A DNA stretch of 64,000 bases from Neorhizobium petrolearium (lineage in GTDB: Bacteria > Pseudomonadota > Alphaproteobacteria > Rhizobiales > Rhizobiaceae): NCBI RefSeq assembly GCF_017873175.1, contig NZ_JAGGJW010000002.1:1-64000 (forward strand), given 5' to 3'. This document shows, piece after piece, positions 40,537 through 49,813 of this stretch. The notes below the pieces were generated by a model that saw nothing but the letters and a program-made list of their open reading frames with translations, was not told where the DNA came from and did not search any database. Both the position numbers and the translations under genes were made by a program. Numbering within the stretch: position 1 is the first letter of the stretch; every line of letters starts with the position of its first letter.

Positions 40537-41559
40537 TCAACCGATCGCGAACACCTTTGCCCGCCTGAGCGTCACGAACCCGCCATCGCCAGCCTTCACC
40601 ACCCGTTCCGGCTCGACGTCGAATTCCAGATGCTCGCCGGCCTCTGTTGTCGCCAATACCCGCCGGCCGCCCGGCCGGTCCAGCACGCGGTTGATGCTTG
40701 CCGGAATGCCCGGCCCCTGCGGTGACCAGTCGAGATCGGCCGGACGGGCGTAGAGTTCCGCCTTGCCGTCCGCCAGCCCGGAAACCTCGATCGCCGCGCC
40801 GCCGGCATAGGCCTTGCCGTCGCGCACTTCCGCCGCGATCATGTTGGCGTCACCCAGGAATTTCATGACGAAGGCGGAGCCCGGATCGCGGCAGACCTCC
40901 TCCGGCGTACCCTGCTGGACGATATGCCCGTCCTTCAGGATGACGACGCGGTCCGCGAGGTCCAGCGCCTCCTCCTGGTCGTGGGTGACGAAAAGCGTGG
41001 TGATCCCTAGTTCCGAATGGATTTCGCGCAGCCACCGTCGCAGGTCGCGGCGGACATTGGCGTCGAGCGCACCGAATGGTTCGTCGAGCAGCAGCACCTT
41101 CGGATCGACCGCAAGCGCGCGGGCGAGCGCCACGCGCTGCCGCTGGCCACCGGAAATCTGCGCCGGGAAGCGGTCGCCGAGGCCTTCGAGGCGCACGAGA
41201 CGCAAAAGCTCGCCGACACGGGTGTCGATCGCGGCTTTCTCGCGCTTCACTTTCGAGACCTTCATGCCGAAGGCGATGTTTTCCGCAACCGTCATATGCG
41301 GGAAGAGCGCGTAGTGCTGGAAGACGAAACCGACGCCCCGGTCGCGCACGGGAATGCCAGTCGCATCCTGCTCGCCGAAATAGATGTGGCCGCCATCGGC
41401 ATACTCGAGGCCCGCGACCATGCGCAGGATGGTCGTCTTGCCGGAACCGGACGGGCCGAGCAGTGCAACGAGTTCGCCGCTCTCGATCTCCAGCGACACG
41501 TCCCTGACGGCGCGAAAAGTCTCGAAGGTTTTGACGACATGGTCGAGGCGGATTTTCAT
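40537..41559 (-). CDS. cysA: Sulfate/thiosulfate ABC transporter ATP-binding protein CysA
   Basis: 340 residues. Walker [18 protein letters not shown]-loop [17 protein letters not shown], signature [15 protein letters not shown] and Walker [17 protein letters not shown], then [21 protein letters not shown]-terminal TOBE-like domain ends with [20 protein letters not shown]. The ATG at 41559 overlaps the CysW stop by four bases. It energises sulfate and thiosulfate import with CysT, CysW and the binding protein, last in the operon. Confidence 0.93.
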   Translation of the reverse strand: MKIRLDHVVKTFETFRAVRDVSLEIESGELVALLGPSGSGKTTILRMVAGLEYADGGHIYFGEQDATGIPVRDRGVGFVFQHYALFPHMTVAENIAFGMKVSKVKREKAAIDTRVGELLRLVRLEGLGDRFPAQISGGQRQRVALARALAVDPKVLLLDEPFGALDANVRRDLRRWLREIHSELGITTLFVTHDQEEALDLADRVVILKDGHIVQQGTPEEVCRDPGSAFVMKFLGDANMIAAEVRDGKAYAGGAAIEVSGLADGKAELYARPADLDWSPQGPGIPASINRVLDRPGGRRVLATTEAGEHLEFDVEPERVVKAGDGGFVTLRRAKVFAIG

Positions 41560-42446
41560 GAGGCTTTCTCCGCAAGATTGGCGGCTTCCGGAGCCCTTGG
41601 GCGGACGCGGCCGGCCCCCTGGCGTTCCAGCGCCACCTTGGCGATGATGGTGAAGACGGCGATGAGCGCCAGGATCGAGGCGGAAGCAAAGGCGCCGGCC
41701 GCCTGATAGTCGTGATAGAGCAGTTCGATATGGAGCGGCAGCGTGTTGGTCTGGCCGCGGATATTGCCCGAAACGACCGAGACCGCGCCGAATTCGCCCA
41801 TGACGCGGGCATTGCAGAGCACCACGCCGTAAAGCAGCGCCCATTTGACGTTCGGCAGCGTCACCGCGAAGAAGGTGCGCCAGCCGGACGCCCCGAGCGA
41901 CGTGGCGGCCTCCTCCAGGTCGCGGCCCTGCGCCTGCATGAGCGGGATGAGCTCACGGGCGACAAAGGGCGCCGTCACGAACATCGACGCCAGGATGATG
42001 CCGGGGATCGCGAACAGGATCTTGATCCCGTAGGCATCCAGCACCGGGCCGAAAATGCCTTGCAGCCCGTAGACGAACAGATAGGCGACACCGGCGACGA
42101 TCGGTGAGATCGAGAACGGGATTTCGATCACCACGAGCAGGAAGCGCCTGCCCCAGAAATCGAACTTGGTGATCGCCCAGGCCGCCGCGATGCCGAAGGC
42201 GGTATTGACCGGTACGGCGACGAGCGCTGTCAGCACCGTGAGCATGATCGCATGCCGCGTGTCGGGATGGGCGATCGTGTCACGATAGACCTGCCAGCCT
42301 TTCGAAAAAGCCTCGACGCCAATAATGATGAGCGGCGCGAGGATGAGAATGGCGACGAGGACGAGCACGACGCCGATCAGGCTACGGCGGAAAACCGGTC
42401 CATCCCCGATGCGCGGCGGTTTGCGGCGGGTAGCGATGGCGCTCAT
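41556..42446 (-). CDS. cysW: Sulfate ABC transporter permease CysW
   Basis: 296 residues, six membrane segments. CysW markers are [40 protein letters not shown], the coupling loop [20 protein letters not shown] and [22 protein letters not shown] polar N-terminus rich in Arg precedes the first membrane segment. It starts two bases after the cysT stop... in the reading direction it follows CysT and overlaps CysA, so the three are one translational unit. Confidence 0.92.
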   Translation of the reverse strand: MSAIATRRKPPRIGDGPVFRRSLIGVVLVLVAILILAPLIIIGVEAFSKGWQVYRDTIAHPDTRHAIMLTVLTALVAVPVNTAFGIAAAWAITKFDFWGRRFLLVVIEIPFSISPIVAGVAYLFVYGLQGIFGPVLDAYGIKILFAIPGIILASMFVTAPFVARELIPLMQAQGRDLEEAATSLGASGWRTFFAVTLPNVKWALLYGVVLCNARVMGEFGAVSVVSGNIRGQTNTLPLHIELLYHDYQAAGAFASASILALIAVFTIIAKVALERQGAGRVRPRAPEAANLAEKAS

Positions 42447-42448
42447 GG

Positions 42449-43270
42449 TCAGTTCCTCACCGTATAACGCAGCGCCCGCGCCTGCATCCAGTTGGTGACG
42501 GCGAGCATGAAGAAGGCGGTCAGCAGCAGGACGGAGGCGATCGCGGCCGCCGCCTGGTAATCGTATTCCTCCAGCCGGATGAAGATCAGAAGCGCGGTGA
42601 TCTCCGTCGACATCGGCTGGTTGCCTGCGATGAAGATGATGGCCCCGAACTCGCCGAGCGAACGGGCAAACGAGAGGGACACGCCCGCCAGAAGCGCAGG
42701 CGTCAGGAGCGGCAGGATGACCTTGCGGAAGATTTCCCAGTCAGAACCGCCAAGCGATTGCGCCGCCTCCTCCAGCGCCGGGTCGAGGTCCTCCAACACC
42801 GGCTGGACGGTGCGCACGATGAAAGGCAGCGACGTGAAGCACATGGCGATCATGATGCCGAGCGGCGTATAGGCGACCTTGATGCCGAACTCGGCAAGCA
42901 CGGAACCGAACCAGCCATTGGTGGAAAACAGCGCGGTCAGCGCGATGCCGGCAACCGCCGTCGGCAGTGCGAAAGGCAGATCCACCATGGCATCGACAAT
43001 GCGCCATCCCGCAAAGCGGTAGCGCGTCAGCACCCAGGCGAGCGCCAAGCCGAACACCAGATTGAAAGCGGTCGCGGCGAGCGCCGAAAGCACCGTGACC
43101 CGATAGCTGGCGAGCGCCCGCGACGACGAAACGATCCGCCAGTAGTCCTCCGGCCCAAGACTTGCCGCCTTGAACGCCAGCGCGGCAAGCGGCAGGACCA
43201 CGATCAGGCCGACATAGGTGAGGGTCACGCCCAGCGAGAGCGGCAATCCGGGCAGGACATTGCGTCTCAA
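42449..43270 (-). CDS. cysT: Sulfate ABC transporter permease CysT (CysU)
   Basis: 273 residues with MRRNVLPGLPLSLGVTLTYV at the start, VDLPFALPTAVAGIALTALF, LEEAAQSLGGSDWEIFRKVI as coupling loop, and SFARSLGEFGAIIFIAGNQP, all CysT hallmarks. Six membrane segments. It follows the binding protein after a 76-base gap with a strong hairpin (43298-43321), repeating the binding protein-hairpin-permease order of the first peptide importer. Confidence 0.92.
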   Translation of the reverse strand: MRRNVLPGLPLSLGVTLTYVGLIVVLPLAALAFKAASLGPEDYWRIVSSSRALASYRVTVLSALAATAFNLVFGLALAWVLTRYRFAGWRIVDAMVDLPFALPTAVAGIALTALFSTNGWFGSVLAEFGIKVAYTPLGIMIAMCFTSLPFIVRTVQPVLEDLDPALEEAAQSLGGSDWEIFRKVILPLLTPALLAGVSLSFARSLGEFGAIIFIAGNQPMSTEITALLIFIRLEEYDYQAAAAIASVLLLTAFFMLAVTNWMQARALRYTVRN

Positions 43271-43297
43271 ACTGCTATTCCTTTTTCACGGCAAAAC

Positions 43298-43321
43298 CCG
43301 GCGGATCAAAGCCCGCCGGGC
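43298..43321 (-). terminator. Intercistronic hairpin between sulfate-binding protein and cysT
   Basis: Perfect eight-base stem CCCGGCGG (43298-43305) / CCGCCGGG (43314-43321), eight-base loop, 25 bases after the binding-protein stop. No T-run in the minus-strand direction beyond scattered T, so attenuation or mRNA stabilisation is more likely than full termination. Confidence 0.62.
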
Positions 43322-43346
43322 AGGAGGAAACCGGTCCGATGTGGGA

Positions 43347-44333
43347 TTAGCGACTGCCGTAAAGCTTGTCGAGAGTGCCGCCGGAAGAGAAATGCTCCGT
43401 CTGGATCTTGCTCCAGCCGCCGAACACGTCATCGACGTTGACGAGGCGGATTTCCGGGAACTCGTCCTTGAACTCGGCGACGACCTTGTCGTTGTGGACG
43501 CGATGGCCGAACTCCGCCGCGATCCGCTGGCCGTCCTCGGAATAGAGGAAATCCAGGTACGATTTCGCAAGCGTTTCGGAGCCGTGCTTCTTGGCGACCT
43601 TGTCGACCACGGCGACCGGGAATTCCGCAAGCAGGCTGACGGACGGAATGACGCTCTCGACCTTGTCGGCGCCATACTGCTTGACGATGCTGCGGGTTTC
43701 CGCCTCAAAGGTGATCAGCACGTCGCCGGTCTCGCGCTCGACGAAGGTCGTGGTCGCGGCGCGGCCGCCGGTGTCGAAGACCGGCACGTTGTCGAAGATC
43801 TTGGCGATGAACGCCTCGATCTTTTCCTCGTCGCCGCCATAAGCTTCCTTGGCCCAGGCATAGGCCGCGAGATAGGTGTAGCGCGCATTGCCGGAGGTCT
43901 TCGGGTTGGGGAAGACGGCGTGGACGTCGTCGCGGGCAAGGTCACTCCAGTCCTTGATGTTCTTCGGATTGCCGGCGCGGACCAGGAAGGACGGGAAGGA
44001 ATAGAAGGGCGAAGCGTTGTTCGGGAATGCCTTCTGCCAGTCCGCGGAAACGAAACCCTGCTTCACCAGAAATTCGACATCCGTGACTTGGTTGAAGGTG
44101 ACCACATCGGCTTCGAGACCTTCGACGATCGAACGGGCCTGCTTCGACGTACCGGCATGCGACTGGTCGATGGTGACGCCCGGATGGCTCTTGATGAAGG
44201 CCTCGTTTTCGGCCGCGAAGATCTCGCGGGCGATATCGTATGAGGCGTTGAGAAGCTTGTTCGGCTCCTGCGCCAGTGCAGGCGTGACGAAAAGCGCCGC
44301 AAACGCGGTGCCGAGGATCAGGAGGCGGTTCAT
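43347..44333 (-). CDS. sbp: Sulfate-binding periplasmic protein
   Basis: 328 residues. Signal peptide MNRLLILGTAFAALFVTPAL with cleavage after ALA-Q. Family segments are LLNASYDIAREIFAAENEAF, HAGTSKQARSIVEGLEADVV, PNPKTSGNARYTYLAAYAWA, GDVLITFEAE and PEIRLVNVDDVFGGWSKIQT. These are the Sbp/CysP sulfate- and thiosulfate-binding signatures. It is the first gene of the sulfate operon. The 212 bases upstream contain a hairpin TGCCGCCT/AGGCGGCA (44483-44509) but no operator I can name. Confidence 0.93.
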   Translation of the reverse strand: MNRLLILGTAFAALFVTPALAQEPNKLLNASYDIAREIFAAENEAFIKSHPGVTIDQSHAGTSKQARSIVEGLEADVVTFNQVTDVEFLVKQGFVSADWQKAFPNNASPFYSFPSFLVRAGNPKNIKDWSDLARDDVHAVFPNPKTSGNARYTYLAAYAWAKEAYGGDEEKIEAFIAKIFDNVPVFDTGGRAATTTFVERETGDVLITFEAETRSIVKQYGADKVESVIPSVSLLAEFPVAVVDKVAKKHGSETLAKSYLDFLYSEDGQRIAAEFGHRVHNDKVVAEFKDEFPEIRLVNVDDVFGGWSKIQTEHFSSGGTLDKLYGSR

Positions 44334-44545
44334 GCAAGTCTCCGGTGTTTGATTGTTCCGCTGAAACTACCGGCTGGCGTGCCGGATCGCGAGGAACCGG
44401 GGACCCTGCTTGCGCATCCCTTTAGAAATTTCGTCCATTTTCGCTCCTATTTGGCAAAGCTTTTCGCTCGCCATCAGGATCATGCCGCCTCCACTCCCGA
44501 GAGGCGGCACTGCCATGACTATACGGGACCTCCATCGTGAACCCG

Positions 44546-44749
44546 TCACGCGACGCTGCGCGGGGCTTCCAGGTCGTGGATGGCTTTCCTGATCTCCGTG
44601 CGGAACTCCGGCGTGTCCTGACGACCATGCACGGAAACGGCGTGCTGGACCGCGACATCGACAAGCTCGTCGGTGCTGTCAGCCGACATGGCTACGGTGC
44701 ATTTCGTTTCGCTCGGAAATTCGCGGCAATCGATAAATTTGCGACCCAT
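44546..44749 (-). CDS. DUF1059-family small protein
   Basis: 67 residues: MGRKFIDCREFPSETKCTVA, then ADSTDELVDVAVQHAVSVHG and PEFRTEIRKAIHDLEA. The CREFPSE, ELxxxAVQHAVxVHG and RxxIRKAI pattern is that of DUF1059, a small cytoplasmic family of unknown function; two cysteines could bind metal. TGGAGGAGAAC directly before the ATG at 44749 is a strong ribosome site. The frame stays open far upstream (to 45322) but has no support there. It is likely monocistronic. Confidence 0.83.
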   Translation of the reverse strand: MGRKFIDCREFPSETKCTVAMSADSTDELVDVAVQHAVSVHGRQDTPEFRTEIRKAIHDLEAPRSVA

Positions 44750-45200
44750 GTTCTCCTCCATCACAGGTCCATGGCCGGTCGGCCAGGGGGTATGAATCTT
44801 ACTCCCATCGCTCGGGACAAACAAACGCAAACAAAGCCCCGCCGGGCGGATCGCCTGCGGGGATGATTTCGGCGTCTTCGAAAAATAAACCGTCTGACCA
44901 TCAACGACTTGGAGCGAACGGCCCGTGCCGTTTGTCCCCGCCCGCAAAACCGGCGCGATAATCCTCGCGTCATCGGATGGGAACCGGGTTCGCGAGCCGG
45001 CCTCCTCATCAAGGTTCTCGGACCGCGGTTTCCGGTGATGGTCGTGAAAGACGATTGGACGGGAACTGACAACTCTCGAAAGATCACCGAAACGGCCGGG
45101 GCAGGCAGAAAATCCTACCTCCCAAACCCAATGCCGCTGCCTGCCCCACTCCCAACCATGCCGGCTCCGCCTGCGTGGGCGAAAGTGTTTCCGGAAAAAC
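44750..45200. other. 450-base gap between DUF1059 gene and mmsB
   Basis: No gene is supported. A hairpin CCCCGC (44837-44842) / GCGGGG (44857-44862) with an inner GGCG/CGCC stem is followed on the minus strand by CTTTGTTTG and could terminate the long valine operon that ends at 45201. An open frame on the plus strand (44909-45235) has proline-rich, unfamilylike text and no ribosome site, and was not accepted. The promoter of the DUF1059 gene should lie at the left end. Confidence 0.5.
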
Positions 45201-46088
45201 TCAAGCGCCCGCCTTTTCGCGCAGCATCCGGATGATTGCGGAAAAATCGTCTCCGCCATGGCCAGACTTCTCGAACTCCGCATAGAGCTCGGTCGCATGG
45301 CTCCCGAGCGGCGTTGCAGCACCCGATTGCCTTGCCGCCTGCTGCGACAGCGTCAGGTCCTTTAGCATCAGCGCCGCGGCGAAACCCGGTTTGTATTCGT
45401 TGTTGGCGGGTGAGGCCGGCACCGGTCCGGGTACTGGGCAATAGGTGGTGAGCGACCAGCATTGTCCCGACGAAGTGGAGGCAACATCGAACAGCGCCTG
45501 GTGCGAGAGGCCGAGCTTTTCGGCAAGCCCGAAGGCCTCGCAGACGCCGATCATCGAAATGCCGAGGATCATGTTGTTGCAGATCTTGGCAGCCTGCCCG
45601 GCCCCTGCCTCGCCGCAATGGACGATCTTCTTGCCCATGGCCTCGAGGATAGGCTTGGCCGACGCGAACGCCTTTTGCGAACCGCCGACCATGAAGGTGA
45701 GCGTGCCGGCCGAAGCCCCCCCGGTGCCGCCGGAAACCGGCGCATCCAGCGAGACGCAGTTCATCACCTCCGCGAGCTTGTGCGCCTTGCGGGCGCTTTC
45801 CACGTCGATCGTCGAACAGTCGATGACGAGCGTCCCTTCGGGAACGAGCGTCGTAAGGTCCGTCCAGACCGCAATGACATGCTCTCCCTTCGGCAGCATG
45901 GTGATGACGCATTCGGCGTCGTGAACGGCTTCCGCAAGCGTCGCAGCGCCCTTGAGGCCTGCGCCGGCAGCCGCCTTCACCGAGGCATCCGAAAGGTCGA
46001 AGCCATGCACCTCATGACCGGCCTTCACCAGATTGGCGGCCATCGGCCCGCCCATGTTTCCGAGGCCAATAAATGCGATCTTGGTCAT
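45201..46088 (-). CDS. mmsB: 3-hydroxyisobutyrate dehydrogenase
   Basis: 295 residues of the beta-hydroxyacid dehydrogenase family. The NAD-binding GLGNMGGPMAANLVKAGHEV, the substrate-binding DAPVSGGTGGASAGTLTFMV, the catalytic-lysine segment GAGQAAKICNNMILGISMIG and the KDLTLSQQAARQSG region are clear. It oxidises 3-hydroxyisobutyrate to methylmalonate semialdehyde in valine breakdown. It follows the 3-hydroxyisobutyryl-CoA hydrolase gene by 24 bases, so consecutive steps of the pathway are encoded side by side. Confidence 0.92.
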   Translation of the reverse strand: MTKIAFIGLGNMGGPMAANLVKAGHEVHGFDLSDASVKAAAGAGLKGAATLAEAVHDAECVITMLPKGEHVIAVWTDLTTLVPEGTLVIDCSTIDVESARKAHKLAEVMNCVSLDAPVSGGTGGASAGTLTFMVGGSQKAFASAKPILEAMGKKIVHCGEAGAGQAAKICNNMILGISMIGVCEAFGLAEKLGLSHQALFDVASTSSGQCWSLTTYCPVPGPVPASPANNEYKPGFAAALMLKDLTLSQQAARQSGAATPLGSHATELYAEFEKSGHGGDDFSAIIRMLREKAGA

Positions 46089-46112
46089 GTCTTCCTCCCG
46101 TTCCTGTATTTC

Positions 46113-47192
46113 TCAGAGCCTGTGGTCCGCAAACAACACCGGATGCCGCACGGCGAAATAACGGTCGAGGTCGGCCTCGCTCACCTCTTCGAGCGTCGCA
46201 GGCCGCCATTTCGGATTGCGATCCTTGTCGATGATCGCGGCCCGCACGCCCTCGTAGAAGTCGTGGTGCCTGAGGATTTCCACGCCGGCAGTGAACTCCC
46301 GTTCCAGGCATTCGACAAGGCTCGAACTTGCGCGTCCGAGCCGCAGCAGCCGCAGGGCCAGCTTGAGACTTGTCGGCGAGCGTTTCGAGATGATCTCGCG
46401 CGTCCTGACGGCAAACTCGCCCTCTTCCTTGTTCAGGGCCGCGACGACCTCCTCCACCCTATCGAAGCGGAAGGTGCGATCGATGAGGTCGCGATGGATA
46501 GCGAACTGCCCCTCGCCCGGCACGACCGCAAAACGATCAATCACCGCCCGCGCCTGCTCGTCGGAAGCGCCGCCCTTGAGCTCGCCCAGGGCCTCGACCA
46601 GCCCCTGCAGGCGCTCGGATGGAACGCAGGCGTCTGCGAGATTGGCATAGATGGCATCCGCCGCGCCGACCATTTCGCCAGTCAGCGCCATCCAGGTGCC
46701 GGTCTCGCCCGGCGCGTGCGGCAGGAGCCAGGTGGCACCGACATCCGGCACATAACCGATGCCGGTCTCCGGCATGGCAAGCCGCGTCCGTTCCGTCACG
46801 ACGCGGTGCTTTCCATGCGAAGAAATGCCCACCCCGCCGCCCATGACGATACCATCCATCAGCACCACATAGGGTTTCTCGTAACGGGAGATCATGTAGT
46901 TGAGCGGGAATTCCTCCCGCCAGAAGCGGGTGACCTCCGGGTCGTGCGCCTTGCCCATCTCGTGGATGACGCGGATATCGCCGCCGGCGCAAAGCCCCCG
47001 CTCCCCCTCGCCTTTCACGATGACGCATGAGACTTCCGGATCGCCGGCGAAACGCTCCATCGCCGCCTTCATGTCCCGCACCATGGCAAGGTTCAGGCTG
47101 TTCAGGGCCTTTGGGCGGTTGAGCCGGATGACGGCCGCCGAACCAACGTGGTCGAGAAGGACTTCGTCACTCTGAATGGCGGTATCAGTCAT
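46113..47192 (-). CDS. 3-hydroxyisobutyryl-CoA hydrolase
   Basis: 359 residues of the enoyl-CoA hydratase/isomerase superfamily. Length and the segments GLCAGGDIRVIHE, DGIVMGGGVGISSHGKHRVV, AMPETGIGYVPDVGATWLLP and the extended C-terminal domain with EFTAGVEILRHHDFYEGVRA match 3-hydroxyisobutyryl-CoA hydrolase rather than plain enoyl-CoA hydratase. It releases 3-hydroxyisobutyrate for the next enzyme, MmsB. GGAG is six bases before the ATG at 47192, whereas the ATG at 47198 adjoins it, so 47192 is chosen. Confidence 0.9.
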   Translation of the reverse strand: MTDTAIQSDEVLLDHVGSAAVIRLNRPKALNSLNLAMVRDMKAAMERFAGDPEVSCVIVKGEGERGLCAGGDIRVIHEMGKAHDPEVTRFWREEFPLNYMISRYEKPYVVLMDGIVMGGGVGISSHGKHRVVTERTRLAMPETGIGYVPDVGATWLLPHAPGETGTWMALTGEMVGAADAIYANLADACVPSERLQGLVEALGELKGGASDEQARAVIDRFAVVPGEGQFAIHRDLIDRTFRFDRVEEVVAALNKEEGEFAVRTREIISKRSPTSLKLALRLLRLGRASSSLVECLEREFTAGVEILRHHDFYEGVRAAIIDKDRNPKWRPATLEEVSEADLDRYFAVRHPVLFADHRL

Positions 47193-47205
47193 GCGCATCT
47201 CCGGT

Positions 47206-48801
47206 TTAACGGTTATCCGCCAGGATCATCTCCGCCGCCTTTTCGGCGATCATGATCGTCGGCGAATTGGTGTTGCCGGATGTTATATTGGGCATGATCG
47301 AGGCGTCGGCGATACGAAGTTTTCCGAGCCCACGCATTTTCAGACGCGGATCGACCACGCTTTCCGGGTCTGCGCCCATTCGCGCCGTGCCGACCGGGTG
47401 GAAGATCGTCGTGCCGATATCACCCGCCGCCTTTTCGAGGTCGGCATCGGTCTCGAAGGACGGGCCGGGCTTGTATTCTTCCGGATGGTAACGCGCGAAG
47501 GCGGGCTTCTTGACGATATCGCGGGTGAGCCGGATTGCCCTCACCGCGATATCTCGGTCGCCGGCGGTAGAGAGATAATTCGGATGAATGCCGGGGGCGG
47601 CTGCGAAATCCGGGCTCTTGAGATGCACCGAGCCGCGGCTTTCGGGACGCAGGTTGCACACACTCGCGGTCATAGCCGGGAAGGCATGGACGGGATCGCC
47701 GAACTTGTCGAGCGAGACGGGCTGGACATGGTATTCGAGATCCGGCGTCTCCCTGTCCGGACCGGATTTCGTAAAGATGCCGAGCTGGCTCGGCGCCATG
47801 GACATCGGCCCGGAGCGCTTGAATGCATATTCCAGCCCGATCGCCGCCTTGCCGATCAGGCTCGACGCCTTTTCGTTGAGCGTCGGAACGCCGGTGACCT
47901 TGTAGACCATGCGCAATTGCAGATGGTCCTGCAGGTTCTCGCCGACGCCGTTCACCTCCTTGACCACCTCGACGCCCGCCTTTTGCAGCACCTCGCCGCG
48001 GCCGACGCCGGAGAGTTCGAGGATATGCGGACTGCCGATCGCCCCGGCGCTGAGCACGGTTTCCTTCCTCGCATGGGCTTTCTTCGTCACGCCGTCGTGC
48101 TGGAATTCGACGCCCTTCACCTCGCCGTTCTCGATGATCAGGCGGCGCACATGCGCCTTGGTCAGCACGGTGAGGTTCGGCCGCTTCATCGCGGGCTTGA
48201 GGAAGGCCTTCGACGCATTCCAGCGAATACCGGAACGCTGGTTGACGTCGAAATAGCTGGAGCCCTCGTTATTGCCGCGGTTGAAGTCGTCGATGATCGG
48301 GATTCCGGCCTCTTCCGCCGCCTGCTGGAAAGCGTCGAGCACCGCCCAGCGGACGCGGGCTTTTTCGATCCGCCATTCGCCGCCGGCGCCGTGCATCTCG
48401 TCGGCGCCCTTGTAGAAATCCTCCGATTTCCTGAAGATCGGCAGGACATCGTCCCAGCCCCAGCCGGTGCAACCCATCTGCCGCCAGAGGTCGTAGTCTC
48501 GCGCCTGGCCGCGCATATAGATCATGCCGTTGATCGAGGAGCAGCCACCGAGGATCTTTCCGCGCGGATAGGAAAGCGAGCGGCCGTTGAGGCCTTCCTC
48601 CTTCTCGGTCGTGAAACACCAGTCGGTGCGCGGGTTGTTGATGCAATAGAGATAGCCGACCGGAATATGCACCCAGTGGTAATTGTCTTTGCCGCCAGCT
48701 TCGATGATCAGGACGCGGTTATCCGGGTCTTTCGAGAGGCGATTGGCCAGGACGCAGCCGGCGCTGCCCGCACCGATGATGATGTAATCGTAGTTTTCCA
48801 T
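47206..48801 (-). CDS. GMC-family FAD-dependent oxidoreductase (choline dehydrogenase-like)
   Basis: 531 residues. The FAD-binding GAGSAGCVLANRLSKDPDNR, GMC signature 1 region PRGKILGGCSSINGMIYMRG, signature 2 GAIGSPHILELSGVG and the catalytic HPVGTARMG with NTNSPTIMIAEKAAEMIL are all present. Overall it resembles BetA-type choline or alcohol dehydrogenases, but no betaine genes are nearby. It lies in one operon with a branched-chain amino acid importer (12 bases upstream) and valine-breakdown enzymes (13 bases downstream), so its substrate may be an alcohol from that pathway. This is inference. Confidence 0.88.
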   Translation of the reverse strand: MENYDYIIIGAGSAGCVLANRLSKDPDNRVLIIEAGGKDNYHWVHIPVGYLYCINNPRTDWCFTTEKEEGLNGRSLSYPRGKILGGCSSINGMIYMRGQARDYDLWRQMGCTGWGWDDVLPIFRKSEDFYKGADEMHGAGGEWRIEKARVRWAVLDAFQQAAEEAGIPIIDDFNRGNNEGSSYFDVNQRSGIRWNASKAFLKPAMKRPNLTVLTKAHVRRLIIENGEVKGVEFQHDGVTKKAHARKETVLSAGAIGSPHILELSGVGRGEVLQKAGVEVVKEVNGVGENLQDHLQLRMVYKVTGVPTLNEKASSLIGKAAIGLEYAFKRSGPMSMAPSQLGIFTKSGPDRETPDLEYHVQPVSLDKFGDPVHAFPAMTASVCNLRPESRGSVHLKSPDFAAAPGIHPNYLSTAGDRDIAVRAIRLTRDIVKKPAFARYHPEEYKPGPSFETDADLEKAAGDIGTTIFHPVGTARMGADPESVVDPRLKMRGLGKLRIADASIMPNITSGNTNSPTIMIAEKAAEMILADNR

Positions 48802-48813
48802 GGCTTTGACCGT

Positions 48814-49812
48814 TCAGCGCCGATGCTCGAAACCAAGCTTCCGGCCGAGCCGGGAGGCGTAGAATTCTCCGATAATGCCCCGCCGGAAGACGAGGACGCA
48901 GACCATGAAGACGACGCCGGTGATAATCGTCACCGGGAATTCCGACGTCGCCAGATAGTTCTGCAGCGTGACGACCAGGCCGGCACCGAAGATCGGGCCG
49001 ATCAGCGTGCCAATGCCGCCGAGAAGCGTCATGAGGATCACCTCGCCGGACATCTGCCAGGCGACGTCCGTCAGCGTCGCGAACTGGAAGACCAGCGCCT
49101 TCAGGCCGCCGGCAAGCCCGGCAAGCGCCGCCGACATGACGAAGGCGCCGAGTTTGTAACGCGCGACGGAATAGCCGAGCGAGGTGGCGCGCGCCTCGTT
49201 CTCGCGGATCGACTTCAGGATCATGCCGAAGGGCGAGTTGATGAAACGCCAGATGACCACCATGCCGATCAGGAACACGGCCAGCACGAAGTAATACATG
49301 TTGCTTGACTGGTTGAGGTCGATGAAGCCGAAGAGATGGCCGCGCGGCACGGACTGGATGCCGTCCTCGCCCTGGGTAAACTCCGCCTGCAGGCAGAAGA
49401 AGAAGAACATCTGCGATAGCGCCAGCGTGATCATCGCGAAATAGATCCCCTGCCGGCGGATCGCCACGTAACCCATGACGAGGCCGAGCAGTGCTGCACC
49501 GACGACGCCGGTCAAGACGCCGAGTTCCGGCGGAAAGCCCCATTCCTTCACCGCGTGGGCGGTGAAATAGGCGGCGCCTCCGAAGAAGGTGGCGTGCCCG
49601 AAGGACAAGAGCCCCGTATAGCCGAGCAGCAGGTTGAAGGCGCAGGCAAAGAGCGCGAAGCATAAAAGCTTCATCAGGAAGATCGGGTAGAAGAAGGCCG
49701 GCGCAACGACGAGGAAGGCGAGCCCGGCGATCAGGAAGGCGGCATAGGTCACCGAGGCCGTGGTTGACCGTTCGGGGTGCCGTTTGACGGTGCTTTGAGT
49801 AAGGTCGGTCAT
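48814..49812 (-). CDS. livM: Branched-chain amino acid ABC transporter permease LivM
   Basis: About 332 residues. LivM-class segments are FNLLLGYTGLLSFGHATFFG, YFAMITLALSQMFFFFCLQA, RENEARATSLGYSVARYKLG and LLGGIGTLIGPIFGAGLVVT. About eight to ten hydrophobic segments. In-frame ATGs at 49821 and 49812 flank the LivH stop; 49812 has GGACGGG at a proper distance. The GMC oxidoreductase begins 12 bases after its stop. Confidence 0.91.
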   Translation of the reverse strand: MTDLTQSTVKRHPERSTTASVTYAAFLIAGLAFLVVAPAFFYPIFLMKLLCFALFACAFNLLLGYTGLLSFGHATFFGGAAYFTAHAVKEWGFPPELGVLTGVVGAALLGLVMGYVAIRRQGIYFAMITLALSQMFFFFCLQAEFTQGEDGIQSVPRGHLFGFIDLNQSSNMYYFVLAVFLIGMVVIWRFINSPFGMILKSIRENEARATSLGYSVARYKLGAFVMSAALAGLAGGLKALVFQFATLTDVAWQMSGEVILMTLLGGIGTLIGPIFGAGLVVTLQNYLATSEFPVTIITGVVFMVCVLVFRRGIIGEFYASRLGRKLGFEHRR

Positions 49813-49813
49813 G

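Noticed and set aside
44909..45235. Plus-strand frame in the gap before mmsB
   Set aside because: No ribosome site, proline-rich text with no family resemblance, overlaps the mmsB end.
47176..49308. 710-codon open frame on the plus strand opposite the GMC oxidoreductase and LivM
   Set aside because: Antisense shadow of well-supported genes; no family pattern in the translation.
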